From: an uncultured Actinomycetes bacterium
GTDB taxonomy: Bacteria > Actinomycetota > Thermoleophilia > Miltoncostaeales > Miltoncostaeaceae
Reading direction: 5' to 3'
NCBI GenBank assembly: GCA_937871165.1
Contig: CALMXK010000136.1
Location: forward strand, 1 to 37,896
Length of the DNA: 37,896 nucleotides
This document shows positions 7,698 through 15,597 of the stretch, one piece after another. Below the pieces are notes generated by a model. That model searched no databases. It saw nothing but the letters and a program-made list of their open reading frames with translations, and had not been told where the DNA came from. The translations under genes were made by a program, and so were the position numbers. Every line of letters begins with the position of its first letter. Position 1 is the first letter of the stretch.

Positions 7698-8945
7698 ATG
7701 CGATCGGCGAACGACATCGCGGAACTTCTTGAGCGGACCCGGGAGCGCACCCACGCGCTGTACGCACCGCTCGGTGACGACGATGTCGTTCGGACACCCA
7801 CGTCCATCATGAGCCCACCGGTGTGGGACCTCGGCCACATCGCAGCCTACGAAGAGCTGTGGGTGGCCTGCACGCTCGGTGGCATGCGGTCCCTGTACCC
7901 CGAGCTTCAGCGAACCTACGACGCCTTCGAGACGCCGCGTTCAAGCCGCACGGAGGTGCCGCTGCTCGGACGTGTCGAGTGCGAGCGCTATCTGGCGCAG
8001 GTCCAGGACCGAACGCTTGAGGTCTTGGATCGCATCGACATGCATGCGGACGTTCCGCTCGCCGAGAACGGCTTCGTCTTCGATCTGGTTGCACAGCACG
8101 AGGCACAGCACACCGAGACGGTGTTGCAGACCCTCCAGCTGTTTGACGCGGGCGAGTACCGGCCGCCCCGGTCGCCCGCGTCCCATGCGGCGGTTGCCGC
8201 ACGTGGCAGGGTCGAGATCGCGGGCGGGGACGTCGCAGTCGGATCGGACAATCGTGCGTTCACGTACGACTGCGAGCGGCCGCGCCACCATGTGCACCTG
8301 GCGCCATACGCCATGTCGCGCACACAGGTCACCAACGCCGAGCACGTCGCCTTCATCGAGGACGGCGGATACGAGCGCCAGGAGCTGTGGAGTCGCGACG
8401 GGTGGTCGTGGCGCTGCGCCAACGGCGTGAACGCCCCGCTGTATTGGCGTCGCGGCGACGGGGGCGCATGGCTGACACGCTCCTTCGACGAGTACCGCCC
8501 CGTCGAAGCCGACCACCCGGTCTGCCACGTGTCGCTCTACGAGGCACAGGCACATGCGACGTGGGCCGGTGCGCGATTGCCGACCGAAGCTGAGTGGGAA
8601 CACGCCGCCGCGGGCGCGATCGTGGACGATGCTCGCCTGGACCAACTGTGCTTCGAAACCGCCGCGGTGGGTGCGTCCGGCGGTGGGCGCTCCACGGTCG
8701 GCTGCGAGGACATGTTCGGCAACGTCTGGGAGTGGACGTCCACGCTGTTTGCCCCGTACACGGGGTTCAAAGTGGATCCCTACCCGGAATACGCCCACGT
8801 CTTCTTCGGCGGCGACTACTTCGTGCTTCGCGGCGGGTCCTGGGCCACCCAGGCGATCGCCATGCGGACGACGTTCCGCAACTGGGATCACCCGTTCCGG
8901 CGTCAGATCTTCGCCGGGTTTCGTCTCGCATGGGATGGTGTGTAG
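7698..8945 (+). CDS. egtB: EgtB: iron-dependent sulfoxide synthase of ergothioneine biosynthesis
   Basis: Joins hercynine (trimethyl-histidine) to gamma-glutamylcysteine or cysteine with O2 on a mononuclear iron, forming the sulfoxide that leads to ergothioneine. The 415 residues comprise an N-terminal DinB-like four-helix domain (about 1-160) and a C-terminal formylglycine-generating-enzyme-like domain. The iron triad is visible: His47 in WDLGHIAAYEELW, and His134 and His138 in AQHEAQHTE. The FGE part shows RLPTEAEWEHAA, GNVWEWTSTLF and the end FRNWDHPFRRQIFAGFRLAWD. From memory that end resembles mycobacterial enzymes that use gamma-glutamylcysteine, but egtA and egtC are not in this window. 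It is coupled to egtD by a one-base overlap and preceded by a Crp-like operator. Confidence 0.95.
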   Translation: MRSANDIAELLERTRERTHALYAPLGDDDVVRTPTSIMSPPVWDLGHIAAYEELWVACTLGGMRSLYPELQRTYDAFETPRSSRTEVPLLGRVECERYLAQVQDRTLEVLDRIDMHADVPLAENGFVFDLVAQHEAQHTETVLQTLQLFDAGEYRPPRSPASHAAVAARGRVEIAGGDVAVGSDNRAFTYDCERPRHHVHLAPYAMSRTQVTNAEHVAFIEDGGYERQELWSRDGWSWRCANGVNAPLYWRRGDGGAWLTRSFDEYRPVEADHPVCHVSLYEAQAHATWAGARLPTEAEWEHAAAGAIVDDARLDQLCFETAAVGASGGGRSTVGCEDMFGNVWEWTSTLFAPYTGFKVDPYPEYAHVFFGGDYFVLRGGSWATQAIAMRTTFRNWDHPFRRQIFAGFRLAWDGV

Positions 8946-9937
8946 TGCAGATCAGTCCGCCGATGAACCGACTCCGTATCCATCGCCACAGCGTCGATCC
9001 CCACGCGGGTCTTTTGCGTGACGTGCGCGCGGGCCTGGGTGGGGCGGTCAAGACGCTCCCACCGAAGTACTTCTACGACGCCGTCGGCAGTGATCTGTTC
9101 GAACAGATCACGGAACTTCCCGAGTACTACCAAACGCGCACCGAGCTGCAGATCCTGCTTCGCGACGCGTCACGCATCATCGACCACCACCGCCCGACGG
9201 AGCTCGTCGAGTTGGGCTCGGGGTCGTCCAGAAAGACCGTTGCGCTGCTCGACGCGATGGCCGACGCCGGGCTGCTTCGGCGCTTCATCCCGTTCGACGT
9301 GTCCTCGAGCGCCATCGCCGACGCCGCCGAGCGCCTGTGCGACCGCTTTCCCGAACTGCAGGTGGAGGGCGTGCTCGGCGACTTCGACCACCACATTCCG
9401 ACGATCCCGCCCCGCGGGACCGACGGGCGCAGGATGGTGATCTTTCTCGGCGGCACGATCGGGAACTTCCACCCGGATGACCGCGCGCCGTTCCTTCGTG
9501 ACCTGCGGGGACTGTTGCGCTCGGGCGACAGCCTGCTGGTGGGGATCGACCTGGTCAAGGATCCGGCGGTCCTCGAAGCCGCCTACAACGACGGGGCGGG
9601 AGTGACCGCCGCGTTCAACCGCAACGTCCTGCACGTGATGAACCGGGAACTCGGATCGGACTTCGTTCCAGAGCGGTTCACCCATGTGGCGATCTACGAT
9701 CGCGAGAACGCCTGGATCGAGATGCGTCTGCGCTCCGACGTCGCCCAGCGGGTCACGGTGCCCGCGCTCGACATGGTCGTGGACTTTGCCGTGGGCGAAG
9801 AGATGCGCACGGAGATCTCGGCCAAGTTCACCCCGCAGCGGTTCGCCGACGAGCTGTCGGCGGCGGGGCTTGCCGACACCGAGTTCTTCACCGATGACGA
9901 CCGGCGCTTTGCGGTCGCTGTCGCCGAGGTCGCCTAG
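8945..9937 (+). CDS. egtD: EgtD: histidine N-alpha-methyltransferase
   Basis: Transfers three methyl groups from S-adenosylmethionine to histidine to make hercynine, the first step of ergothioneine synthesis. The 330-residue protein carries LPPKYFYDAVGSDLFEQI and LPEYYQTRTE near the N-terminus, the SAM-binding loop VELGSGSSRKT, and IFLGGTIGNFHPDD, all typical of the EgtD (DUF2260) family. The GTG at 8945 shares its first base with the egtB stop (TAGTG), implying translational coupling; ATG 8963 is the alternative and loses only six residues. It feeds its product directly to EgtB. The 3' end overlaps the convergent Crp-type gene by 4 bases at CTAG, so the two stop codons are interlocked and no terminator separates them. 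Confidence 0.94.
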   Translation: MQISPPMNRLRIHRHSVDPHAGLLRDVRAGLGGAVKTLPPKYFYDAVGSDLFEQITELPEYYQTRTELQILLRDASRIIDHHRPTELVELGSGSSRKTVALLDAMADAGLLRRFIPFDVSSSAIADAAERLCDRFPELQVEGVLGDFDHHIPTIPPRGTDGRRMVIFLGGTIGNFHPDDRAPFLRDLRGLLRSGDSLLVGIDLVKDPAVLEAAYNDGAGVTAAFNRNVLHVMNRELGSDFVPERFTHVAIYDRENAWIEMRLRSDVAQRVTVPALDMVVDFAVGEEMRTEISAKFTPQRFADELSAAGLADTEFFTDDDRRFAVAVAEVA

Positions 9938-10665
9938 GATTGCGCGTCGTCGGCCGGATCGTCGCGGTACGGGATCCAGATCGTCCGATTGTCGATCACG
10001 AGGTCGCCGCTTGCGGCCAGGCGCCCCATCGCGATGGTCACTGACTCGCGGACCGCGCCGACCATGTCTGCAAGTTGTTGGTGCGTGAGGCGCAGATCGA
10101 GGCGAAGTCCCTGAGGCGTCGCGCGTCCGAACCGTTCGGCGAGCTGGCCGATTTTCATGAGCAGGCGGTGCTCAACCCGTGGCTCGAGTGCGGTGGCCGC
10201 GGCGAGCTCCCGGTCAGCGATCTGTGCGGCGAGCTGACGCACGAGCGCCTGCACGAACACCGGATTGGCGATCCATCGCTCAAATCGGGTGTTCGGCACC
10301 ATGATCAGCTGTGACGCCCCAAGTGCGCGCACCGAGAACTTCGGGGCCGGGCCCGACGCGTGCGAGCGAAGAAGGATGTCGCCCTCCTCCACGAGCGTCA
10401 CCGTGCGGTGCCGGTCGGCGGCTCCGTCATAGTCGAGCGCGAGTCGGCCGGTCGCCACGAGTGCGCAGTGAATGTCGTCGCCACTGATCTCGAACTGCTC
10501 CCCGGCGTCCACGCCCACGACCGACAGGCCGCCGAAAAGGTCGTCGATCACCGATGCGTCGAGCCCTTCGACCAGGTCGAGATGGGCGACGTCGGCGCCG
10601 CGTGCCACTGCGGTGTTGTTCGGTTTTTGCACTCTTTGCTCACCCCCAACGAGTTCGGCCATCAT
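9934..10665 (-). CDS. Crp/Fnr-family transcription regulator
   Basis: A 243-residue regulator with an N-terminal cyclic-nucleotide-binding-like beta barrel (about 30-140), a dimer helix, and a C-terminal winged helix with LTHQQLADMVGAVRESVTIAM. The Arg-Glu pair in the recognition helix matches the residues by which Crp reads GTGA half-sites. The effector is unknown: the cNMP phosphate-binding cassette is not clearly conserved, and there is no Fnr-type cysteine cluster. The start is uncertain. ATG 10665 or 10662 leaves only 30 bases to the divergent gene, while GTG 10632 or 10608 would fit the domain better and leave room for promoters. It is convergent with egtBD, whose upstream region holds a GTGA-N6-TCAC site, so it may control that operon. 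Confidence 0.88.
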   Translation of the reverse strand: MMAELVGGEQRVQKPNNTAVARGADVAHLDLVEGLDASVIDDLFGGLSVVGVDAGEQFEISGDDIHCALVATGRLALDYDGAADRHRTVTLVEEGDILLRSHASGPAPKFSVRALGASQLIMVPNTRFERWIANPVFVQALVRQLAAQIADRELAAATALEPRVEHRLLMKIGQLAERFGRATPQGLRLDLRLTHQQLADMVGAVRESVTIAMGRLAASGDLVIDNRTIWIPYRDDPADDAQS

Positions 10666-10695
10666 ACGTATGGGGTTGTGTGGCAGTCTTGATCA

Positions 10696-11349
10696 ATGTC
10701 GCTGCTCGCTTTCCTGCACACATCGCCGGAGAATCGGCGGCTGGTGACTGGTCGGCTCCGGCGTTCGCCGCCGCCCGGGCTCGTGATTCACCGGGTTGAT
10801 GAGAGCCTGCTCACCGGCCTTTGGACGTCCCTCGGTGCGCGTGACGACGCCGTCCTCGCGGCCGTCGAACGTCTTGGACGGCTCGGCGCCGGCCGGGTGA
10901 TCTGCACCTGCACCACGATCGGCGCCAGCGCCGAGGCCGCCGGTGCGCGCTGTGGGATTGCGACCACCCGCATTGACCGACCCCTGATGCGGGCCGCCGC
11001 TCGTCGTGGCAACGACGTCGCCGTGGTGATCGCCGCCGGGTCGACGCGGGCGAGCACCCTCGCCTTGATCCATGAGGAGCGCGTCCATGCCGGCCGGACC
11101 GGGCGGGTGACGCCGATCGACATCCCCGGCGCGTGGAACAGCTATCTGGCGGGCCGCAACGACCTGTATCTGGAACAGGTTGCCACGGCGGCGCGCGACG
11201 CACTCATGAACCACGACGTGGTGGTCCTCGCACAGTTGTCGATGGCGCCCGCCGCCGAGGGACTCGGCCCGAACGTCCTGACAAGCCTCGAGTTCATGAT
11301 GGCCGACGTCCACGAATTCGCTGAGTCGGCGTCTCGCCCGCACCTATGA
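10696..11349 (+). CDS. Asp/Glu-racemase-superfamily protein
   Basis: A 217-residue protein. The first cysteine region reads RVICTCTTIGASAEAAG (about 67-83) and the second active-site region reads VVVLAQLSMAPAAEG (about 175-189). That layout fits the Asp/Glu/hydantoin racemase and arylmalonate decarboxylase superfamily, where two cysteines on opposite sides usually do the chemistry. Here the second site has Ser in place of Cys (QLSMAPA), so a true racemase activity is doubtful; the substrate is unknown. It is divergent from the Crp-type gene with a 30-base gap, and 7 bases upstream of the alpha/beta hydrolase gene, with which it may be transcribed. No strong ribosome site precedes ATG 10696. 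Confidence 0.7.
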   Translation: MSLLAFLHTSPENRRLVTGRLRRSPPPGLVIHRVDESLLTGLWTSLGARDDAVLAAVERLGRLGAGRVICTCTTIGASAEAAGARCGIATTRIDRPLMRAAARRGNDVAVVIAAGSTRASTLALIHEERVHAGRTGRVTPIDIPGAWNSYLAGRNDLYLEQVATAARDALMNHDVVVLAQLSMAPAAEGLGPNVLTSLEFMMADVHEFAESASRPHL

Positions 11350-11350
11350 T
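11345..11350 (+). promoter_or_regulatory. Possible -10 box of the alpha/beta hydrolase gene
   Basis: TATGAT differs from the -10 consensus by one base and ends 6 bases before ATG 11357, a geometry that would give a leaderless message. It overlaps the upstream gene's stop codon. No good -35 is seen. Confidence 0.4.
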
Positions 11351-11356
11351 GCGCCA

Positions 11357-12223
11357 ATGAGCATTCGACGCATTCCGTGTGGTGAGATCACCTTGTCGGT
11401 GGTCGACGAGGGGGAGGGGGAGCCGGTCGTGCTGCTGCACGGCTTCCCGGAGAACAACCACTCGTGGCGCCACCAGATCCCGGCACTGGCCGGCGGCGGC
11501 TACCGTGTGCTCGCGCCGGATCTGCGCGGCTACGGTGAGTCCGACGCACCACCGGCGGTTGCCGACTATGCGTTCCCGCACCTCGTGGGCGACATCGTCG
11601 GTCTGCTCGACGCGTGCGACGCGGATCGGGCGCACATCGTGGGGCATGACTGGGGCGGCAGCATCGCGTGGGCCATCGCCGCACTGATGCCCGCCCGGGT
11701 GCGCAGCCTCACCATCCTGAACAGCCCGCATCCCGTGGCGTCGGCCGAGACCCGGCAGGTGACCGAACAGGCCCAAAAGAGCTGGTACATGCTGCTCTTT
11801 CAATTTGCGGGTGTGGCCGAGGAGTGGTTGACCGGCAACGATTTCGCGAACCTGCGGGCCTTCGTGTTCGACACCGCGGCGTCCGGGACGTTCTCGCAGG
11901 AGGACCGGGCGATCTTCTGCGCGGCGCTTGCGCGCCCGGGCAGGATGACGGCCGCGCTCAACTACTACCGCGCGAACATCCCACCCGAGAATTGGTTGAA
12001 GCCCCCGCCGGATCTTCCGCCCGTCACAGTCCCGACCACGATCATCTGGGCGGAGGCCGACGCGTACATGAGCGGCCTGCTCCTTGAGAAGTCCATGGAG
12101 AAAGTGACGGGACCGCTGCACGTGGAACGCCTGCCGGGCGTGAGTCACTGGGTGCAGCAAGAGGTTCCGGATGCGGTGAACGCCCTCCTGCTCCAGGCGC
12201 TTCGCGACGTCGACACTCAGTGA
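11357..12223 (+). CDS. Alpha/beta hydrolase, epoxide-hydrolase-like
   Basis: A 288-residue alpha/beta-hydrolase-fold enzyme. The oxyanion-hole motif HGFPE (about 29-33) and the nucleophile elbow GHDWGG, with Asp rather than Ser as nucleophile, are the marks of soluble epoxide hydrolases and haloalkane dehalogenases; HGFPE favours epoxide hydrolase. A cap domain lies between about 135 and 215, with acid and His residues at ITIWAEAD-like and GVSHWVQQE segments near the C-terminus. Such enzymes open epoxides to diols through an Asp-ester. The substrate is unknown. It stands 7 bases after the racemase-like gene and 235 bases before the alcohol dehydrogenase gene; that gap shows no gene or clear hairpin. 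Confidence 0.88.
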   Translation: MSIRRIPCGEITLSVVDEGEGEPVVLLHGFPENNHSWRHQIPALAGGGYRVLAPDLRGYGESDAPPAVADYAFPHLVGDIVGLLDACDADRAHIVGHDWGGSIAWAIAALMPARVRSLTILNSPHPVASAETRQVTEQAQKSWYMLLFQFAGVAEEWLTGNDFANLRAFVFDTAASGTFSQEDRAIFCAALARPGRMTAALNYYRANIPPENWLKPPPDLPPVTVPTTIIWAEADAYMSGLLLEKSMEKVTGPLHVERLPGVSHWVQQEVPDAVNALLLQALRDVDTQ

Positions 12224-12458
12224 GGTCGAACAGGACGTGACGCAGTTTGGCGCAATGTTCGCCCGAGCTGCGATTTGACCGGTCGGCACCGGATGTCAGG
12301 GGCGTCGAGGACCGAAATCGGCCCATGCGGATAGGATTTGTGCGCCTTGGCCCCGGCGGGTCGGGGTGCTTGCCACTTCGACAGAAAGCCACGGTGGGTC
12401 GGTCCGACGAACACCAATGCCGTGGCGACGACGGTCGCCGACCGCGACGCCACGCACG

Positions 12459-13469
12459 ATGAAAGCCGCTGTGTACTACGGCGCCGGGTCGATTCGCATC
12501 GAGCACCGGCCCGATCCCACAGCCGGCGCCGGCGAGATTGTTGTCGCGATGCGCGCCTGCGGCCTGTGCGGCAGTGACCTGATGCAGTGGTACCAGGACC
12601 GCCGCGCCCCGGTCGTGCTTGGCCACGAACCGGTGGGGGAGGTCGTCCAGGTCGGCGATGGCGCGGCGTTCGCCATCGGCCAGCGGGTGTTCGTCCATCA
12701 CCATGTCCCATGTTTCGACTGCGACCTGTGCCGCGCCGACCGCCACACGCTGTGCGAGCGCTTCCGTGCAACCGCGATCGACCCCGGCGGACTCGCCGAG
12801 TACATCCGCGTCCCCGCCGAGAACGCCACGCACGACGTGCTCGTCCTCCCGGACCACGTGGACGACGTGGCAGGGACCCTCATCGAGCCGGTCGCCTGCA
12901 TCATCCGGGGCCAGCGCCTGGCAGGGGTCGCACGTGGGTCGCACGTCGCGGTGGTCGGCGCCGGGTCGATGGGACTCCTCGAGATCCAGGTGGCGCGAGC
13001 ACTGGGTGCGAGCGCCATCGTCGCGGTGGAACCCGATGCGGACCGTGCGGCCCGTGCAGCCGCATGCGGAGCGCGCGTGACCGACGGACTGGACGCGGCT
13101 GCGGTGGAGCGCACATTTGGCGGGCGGCTTGCCGACCAGGTGTTCGTGTGCACGCACGCGCCGTCGGCGATCGCCGAGTCGATCCACATGGCGGGCCCGG
13201 CAGGAGTGGTGCAACTCTTTGCCGTCCCGGAGCCCGGTCACACCGTCGCCATCGACTTCGGTGCGATCTTCTTCCGCGAGGTCTCGATTCAGTCGACGTA
13301 TTCCGCCGGTCCGAACGACACCCGTGCCGCGCTCGAAATGATCGCCGACGGGCACATCGACCCCGAGTCGGTCATCACCCACCAGGTCGGACTCGGCGAT
13401 GCCGCGCGCGCGTATGAGCTTGCGGCCACCGGGCAGGCGATCAAGGTCGTGGTGCTCGCCGAGGGCTGA
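12459..13469 (+). CDS. Zinc-dependent medium-chain alcohol dehydrogenase
   Basis: A 336-residue NAD(P)-dependent enzyme of the threonine/sorbitol dehydrogenase branch. Catalytic zinc ligands are visible at CGLCGSD (Cys37) and GHEPVGEV (His56-Glu57). The four structural-zinc cysteines are Cys85, Cys88, Cys91 and Cys99, and the cofactor loop is VVGAGSMGLLEIQVARALGA. It oxidises a polyol or secondary alcohol; the exact substrate cannot be read. ATG 12459 starts at the standard MKAAVYYG strand; the longer open frame upstream has no family match. No ribosome site is obvious. It might act with the hydrolase upstream, oxidising a diol, but this is only suggested by position. Confidence 0.9.
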   Translation: MKAAVYYGAGSIRIEHRPDPTAGAGEIVVAMRACGLCGSDLMQWYQDRRAPVVLGHEPVGEVVQVGDGAAFAIGQRVFVHHHVPCFDCDLCRADRHTLCERFRATAIDPGGLAEYIRVPAENATHDVLVLPDHVDDVAGTLIEPVACIIRGQRLAGVARGSHVAVVGAGSMGLLEIQVARALGASAIVAVEPDADRAARAAACGARVTDGLDAAAVERTFGGRLADQVFVCTHAPSAIAESIHMAGPAGVVQLFAVPEPGHTVAIDFGAIFFREVSIQSTYSAGPNDTRAALEMIADGHIDPESVITHQVGLGDAARAYELAATGQAIKVVVLAEG

Positions 13470-13481
13470 TCGTCCAGGCGG

Positions 13482-13496
13482 GCCGGGATATCCGGC
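13482..13496 (+). terminator. Weak hairpin after the alcohol dehydrogenase gene
   Basis: GCCGG, loop GATAT, CCGGC forms a 5-bp GC stem 12 bases after the stop codon. There is no T-tract. It is a possible but weak terminator. Confidence 0.3.
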
Positions 13497-13588
13497 TCGC
13501 GGCGCGTGACATTCAATGACTCATGTTCGCGGGCGGAATGCCGAAAAGGTGCAGTGAAGTCCCTCCCGCCTCATCGGAGTACCGCATC

Positions 13589-13831
13589 ATGCGCCGTCGT
13601 CTTCTCGCGATCGCCCTCAGCGCCGTCCTCGTCGTTCCCGCCGCCTCTGCATCGGCCGCGACGCAGTCCCATTCGCTGCGCGTCGGTGGATCGATCTGCA
13701 AGCCCTGCAAGCCCCGTGCCGGTGGCACATGGCGTGTTGCGTTCCCCGGAATCAAATGGGTCCGCACTCCCAGCGGGACGTGGACGCGGCGGTGGGTGCC
13801 ACGCAAGTTCGTCTGGGTGCGTTTCCACTAG
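13589..13831 (+). CDS. Small secreted, strongly basic protein, unknown function
   Basis: An 80-residue protein I do not recognise. Residues 1-23 form a classic signal peptide (MRRRLLAIALSAVLVVPAAS and ASA as cleavage site). The mature part of about 57 residues has 8 Arg and 4 Lys, no Asp or Glu, five Trp and a single CKPC pair (residues 37-40). The tail GTWTRRWVPRKFVWVRFH alternates aromatic and basic residues. It could be a cell-wall- or polyanion-binding peptide, or antimicrobial; none of this is shown by homology. ATG 13589 is preferred over 13523 because it begins the signal peptide and has CGGAG about 9 bases upstream. It lies alone between the dehydrogenase and the tRNA genes. Confidence 0.65.
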   Translation: MRRRLLAIALSAVLVVPAASASAATQSHSLRVGGSICKPCKPRAGGTWRVAFPGIKWVRTPSGTWTRRWVPRKFVWVRFH

Positions 13832-13959
13832 GGTCGCAGCCGGCGAACTGCCGCGAATTCCTGACGCGCAACACACGGTCGCCACGAATGCGCGCCACCA
13901 GGCGTGCAGCTGACATTGCAAGTGCGGGGCGGACGACGGCCGGTGCGCTATCATCATCC

Positions 13960-13980
13960 GGCGCCGGATCCTTCGGCGCC
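13960..13980 (+). repeat. GC-rich hairpin just upstream of tRNA-His
   Basis: GGCGCCG, 7-base loop, CGGCGCC forms a perfect stem ending 4 bases before the tRNA. It may be part of the tRNA leader removed by RNase P. I see no clear promoter in the 153 bases before the tRNA. Confidence 0.4.
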
Positions 13981-13984
13981 CCAT

Positions 13985-14058
13985 GGTGAACGTAGCTCAG
14001 TCGGTAGAGCTCCTGGTTGTGGTCCAGGCGGTCGAGGGTTCGAGTCCCTCCGTTCACC
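13985..14058 (+). tRNA. tRNA-His (anticodon GTG)
   Basis: Full cloverleaf: acceptor GTGAACG/CGTTCAC, D stem GCTC/GAGC, anticodon stem CCTGG/CCAGG with loop TTGTGGT (anticodon GTG at 14019-14021), and T stem GAGGG/CCCTC with TTCGAGT. The extra G at 13985 opposite C at 14058 is the G-1:C73 pair that marks tRNA-His. The CCA end is not encoded. Confidence 0.97.
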
Positions 14059-14080
14059 CTCCCGGGGACCGTGACACCCT

Positions 14081-14162
14081 GCGGGTGTGGCGGAATTGGC
14101 AGACGCGCTAGGTTTAGGTCCTAGTGGGGCAACCCGTGGAGGTTCAAATCCTCTCACCCGCA
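14081..14162 (+). tRNA. tRNA-Leu (anticodon TAG)
   Basis: Class II tRNA with a long variable arm. Acceptor GCGGGTG/CACCCGC, anticodon stem CTAGG/CCTAG with loop TTTAGGT (anticodon TAG, reading CUA), T loop TTCAAAT, discriminator A. It starts 22 bases after tRNA-His, so the two are probably co-transcribed. No CCA is encoded. Its 3' end is only 10 bases before the trigger factor start codon. Confidence 0.96.
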
Positions 14163-14172
14163 TCGAGGTTCA

Positions 14173-15597
14173 ATGGCGATTCGCACTGAGGTCGTACCCG
14201 TCGAAGAGAACCGCGTCCGTATCGACGTCGTGGTTCCCAAGGAGGAGGTCGACAAGAAAATCGACCGAACCCTCAAACGACTTGGCCGAGAGGTCCGTAT
14301 TCCGGGCTTCCGTCCCGGCAAAGCTCCGGCGAAGGTCGTCGCCCAGCGCTTTGGCCAGGAAATCGTCTTCGAGGAGATGCTGCGCGATGCGCTCGGTGAG
14401 TGGTACGGCCAGGCCATCGCCGAGACCGGCGTGCGCCCGATCGACGATCCCGAGATCGACATGGACGACGAGGTCGGCGACGAGGGACTGAAGTTCAACG
14501 CCACGATCGCCACCCGTCCCACCGCGAAACTCGGCGAGTACAAGGGCCTTGAGGTCGCGAAGGGCACGCCCGAGGTGCCGGAAGAGATGATCGAGGAGGA
14601 AATCGATCGCCTGCGCGGCCTCTCGTCACGGCTCGAGCCGGTGGAGCGCGGTGCACAGGTCGGCGATTTCGTCACGATCGACTTCGACGGATCCGTCGAC
14701 GGCGAGCAGGTGGCCGGCGCTTCGGCGCGCGACTACCTGGTCGAGGTCGGAGGGCCGCGGCTCGTCGCGGCATTCTCGGACCGCCTCGTGGGCGTCGAGC
14801 CGGGTGGAACGACCACGTTTCCGATCGACTACCCCAAGGAAGACGGACGCGCGGAACTCGCCGGAAAGACCGTGCAGTACACGGTCACCGTCAAGGGCGT
14901 TCAGGAGAAGGTCCTGCCGGAGCTGACCGACGAGCTCGCAAGTGAGATCTCGGAGCACGACACCGTGGCCGAGCTTCGCGCATCCGTTGCGGCGCGCCTC
15001 GAGCAGTCGGCGCAGGCGGAGGTCGACGAACTGTTTCGCCGCATGGTCATCGACGCGGCGGTCGCCAAGGCGACGGTCGACATCCCCGAGGTCATGACGC
15101 GCAACCGGGTCGACGCGATCCTGCATGAGACCTCGCACCGACTGCCGCAGGGGATGACCCTCGCCCAGTACTTCGCCATGTCCGGCACGTCGCTCGACGA
15201 GACGCGTGCCGAGCTTGCGCCTGACGCCGAGATGGCGATCCGTCGCGAACTCGTCGTTGAGGCGGTCGCCGAGGCCGAGAACGTGGTCGTCACCGACGAG
15301 GACATCGAGACGCAGGTGCGCACCGACGCGGTCGCCGCAGGTCGTGACGCCGACGAGCTGATGGCCGAGCTGAACAAGTACGGCGGCGTCGAGACGCTGC
15401 GCGACGACATGGTGATGCGCAAGGCCGTGGACCTTCTCATCGAACACAGCACGCCGATCCCCGTCGCCCTCAAGGAGGCGCGCGATCAGTTGTGGACGCC
15501 TGAGAAGCAGAAGGAAGCCGCCGGCGAGTCCGGTGGCCTGTGGACGCCGGACACCCCGGTCAAGAAGAAGCGCACCACAAAGAAAGCCGACGCATGA
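14173..15597 (+). CDS. tig: Trigger factor (ribosome-bound chaperone and prolyl isomerase)
   Basis: Binds the ribosome exit tunnel and shields nascent chains. The 474 residues comprise the ribosome-binding domain, with the signature [17 protein letters not shown] (about 47-63, normally GFRxGK), the FKBP-type PPIase domain (about 160-245, [15 protein letters not shown]), and the C-terminal helical cradle to about 435. It ends in a Lys-rich, probably disordered tail (KKKRTTKK). ATG 14173 lies 10 bases after the tRNA-Leu 3' end, with GAGG about 4 bases upstream, so the message may begin at a processed tRNA end. The stop overlaps the clpP start (ATGA), as in the widespread tig-clpP-clpX order linking folding and degradation. 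Confidence 0.96.
   Translation: MAIRTEVVPVEENRVRIDVVVPKEEVDKKIDRTLKRLGREVRIPGFRPGKAPAKVVAQRFGQEIVFEEMLRDALGEWYGQAIAETGVRPIDDPEIDMDDEVGDEGLKFNATIATRPTAKLGEYKGLEVAKGTPEVPEEMIEEEIDRLRGLSSRLEPVERGAQVGDFVTIDFDGSVDGEQVAGASARDYLVEVGGPRLVAAFSDRLVGVEPGGTTTFPIDYPKEDGRAELAGKTVQYTVTVKGVQEKVLPELTDELASEISEHDTVAELRASVAARLEQSAQAEVDELFRRMVIDAAVAKATVDIPEVMTRNRVDAILHETSHRLPQGMTLAQYFAMSGTSLDETRAELAPDAEMAIRRELVVEAVAEAENVVVTDEDIETQVRTDAVAAGRDADELMAELNKYGGVETLRDDMVMRKAVDLLIEHSTPIPVALKEARDQLWTPEKQKEAAGESGGLWTPDTPVKKKRTTKKADA

Noticed and set aside
10663-10672. CATACGTATG palindrome between the Crp-type and racemase-like genes as an operator
   Set aside because: Only 10 bases long and overlapping the possible Crp start codon; a dyad of this size can arise by chance and there is no second copy.
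12224-12458. Possible gene or riboswitch in the 235-base gap before the alcohol dehydrogenase
   Set aside because: The short frames lack codon bias and start signals, and I found only small hairpins with no recognised riboswitch core.
13916-13954. Promoter for the tRNA genes from TTGCAA and TATCAT
   Set aside because: The spacing between the two boxes is 27 bases, too long for a sigma-70 promoter.
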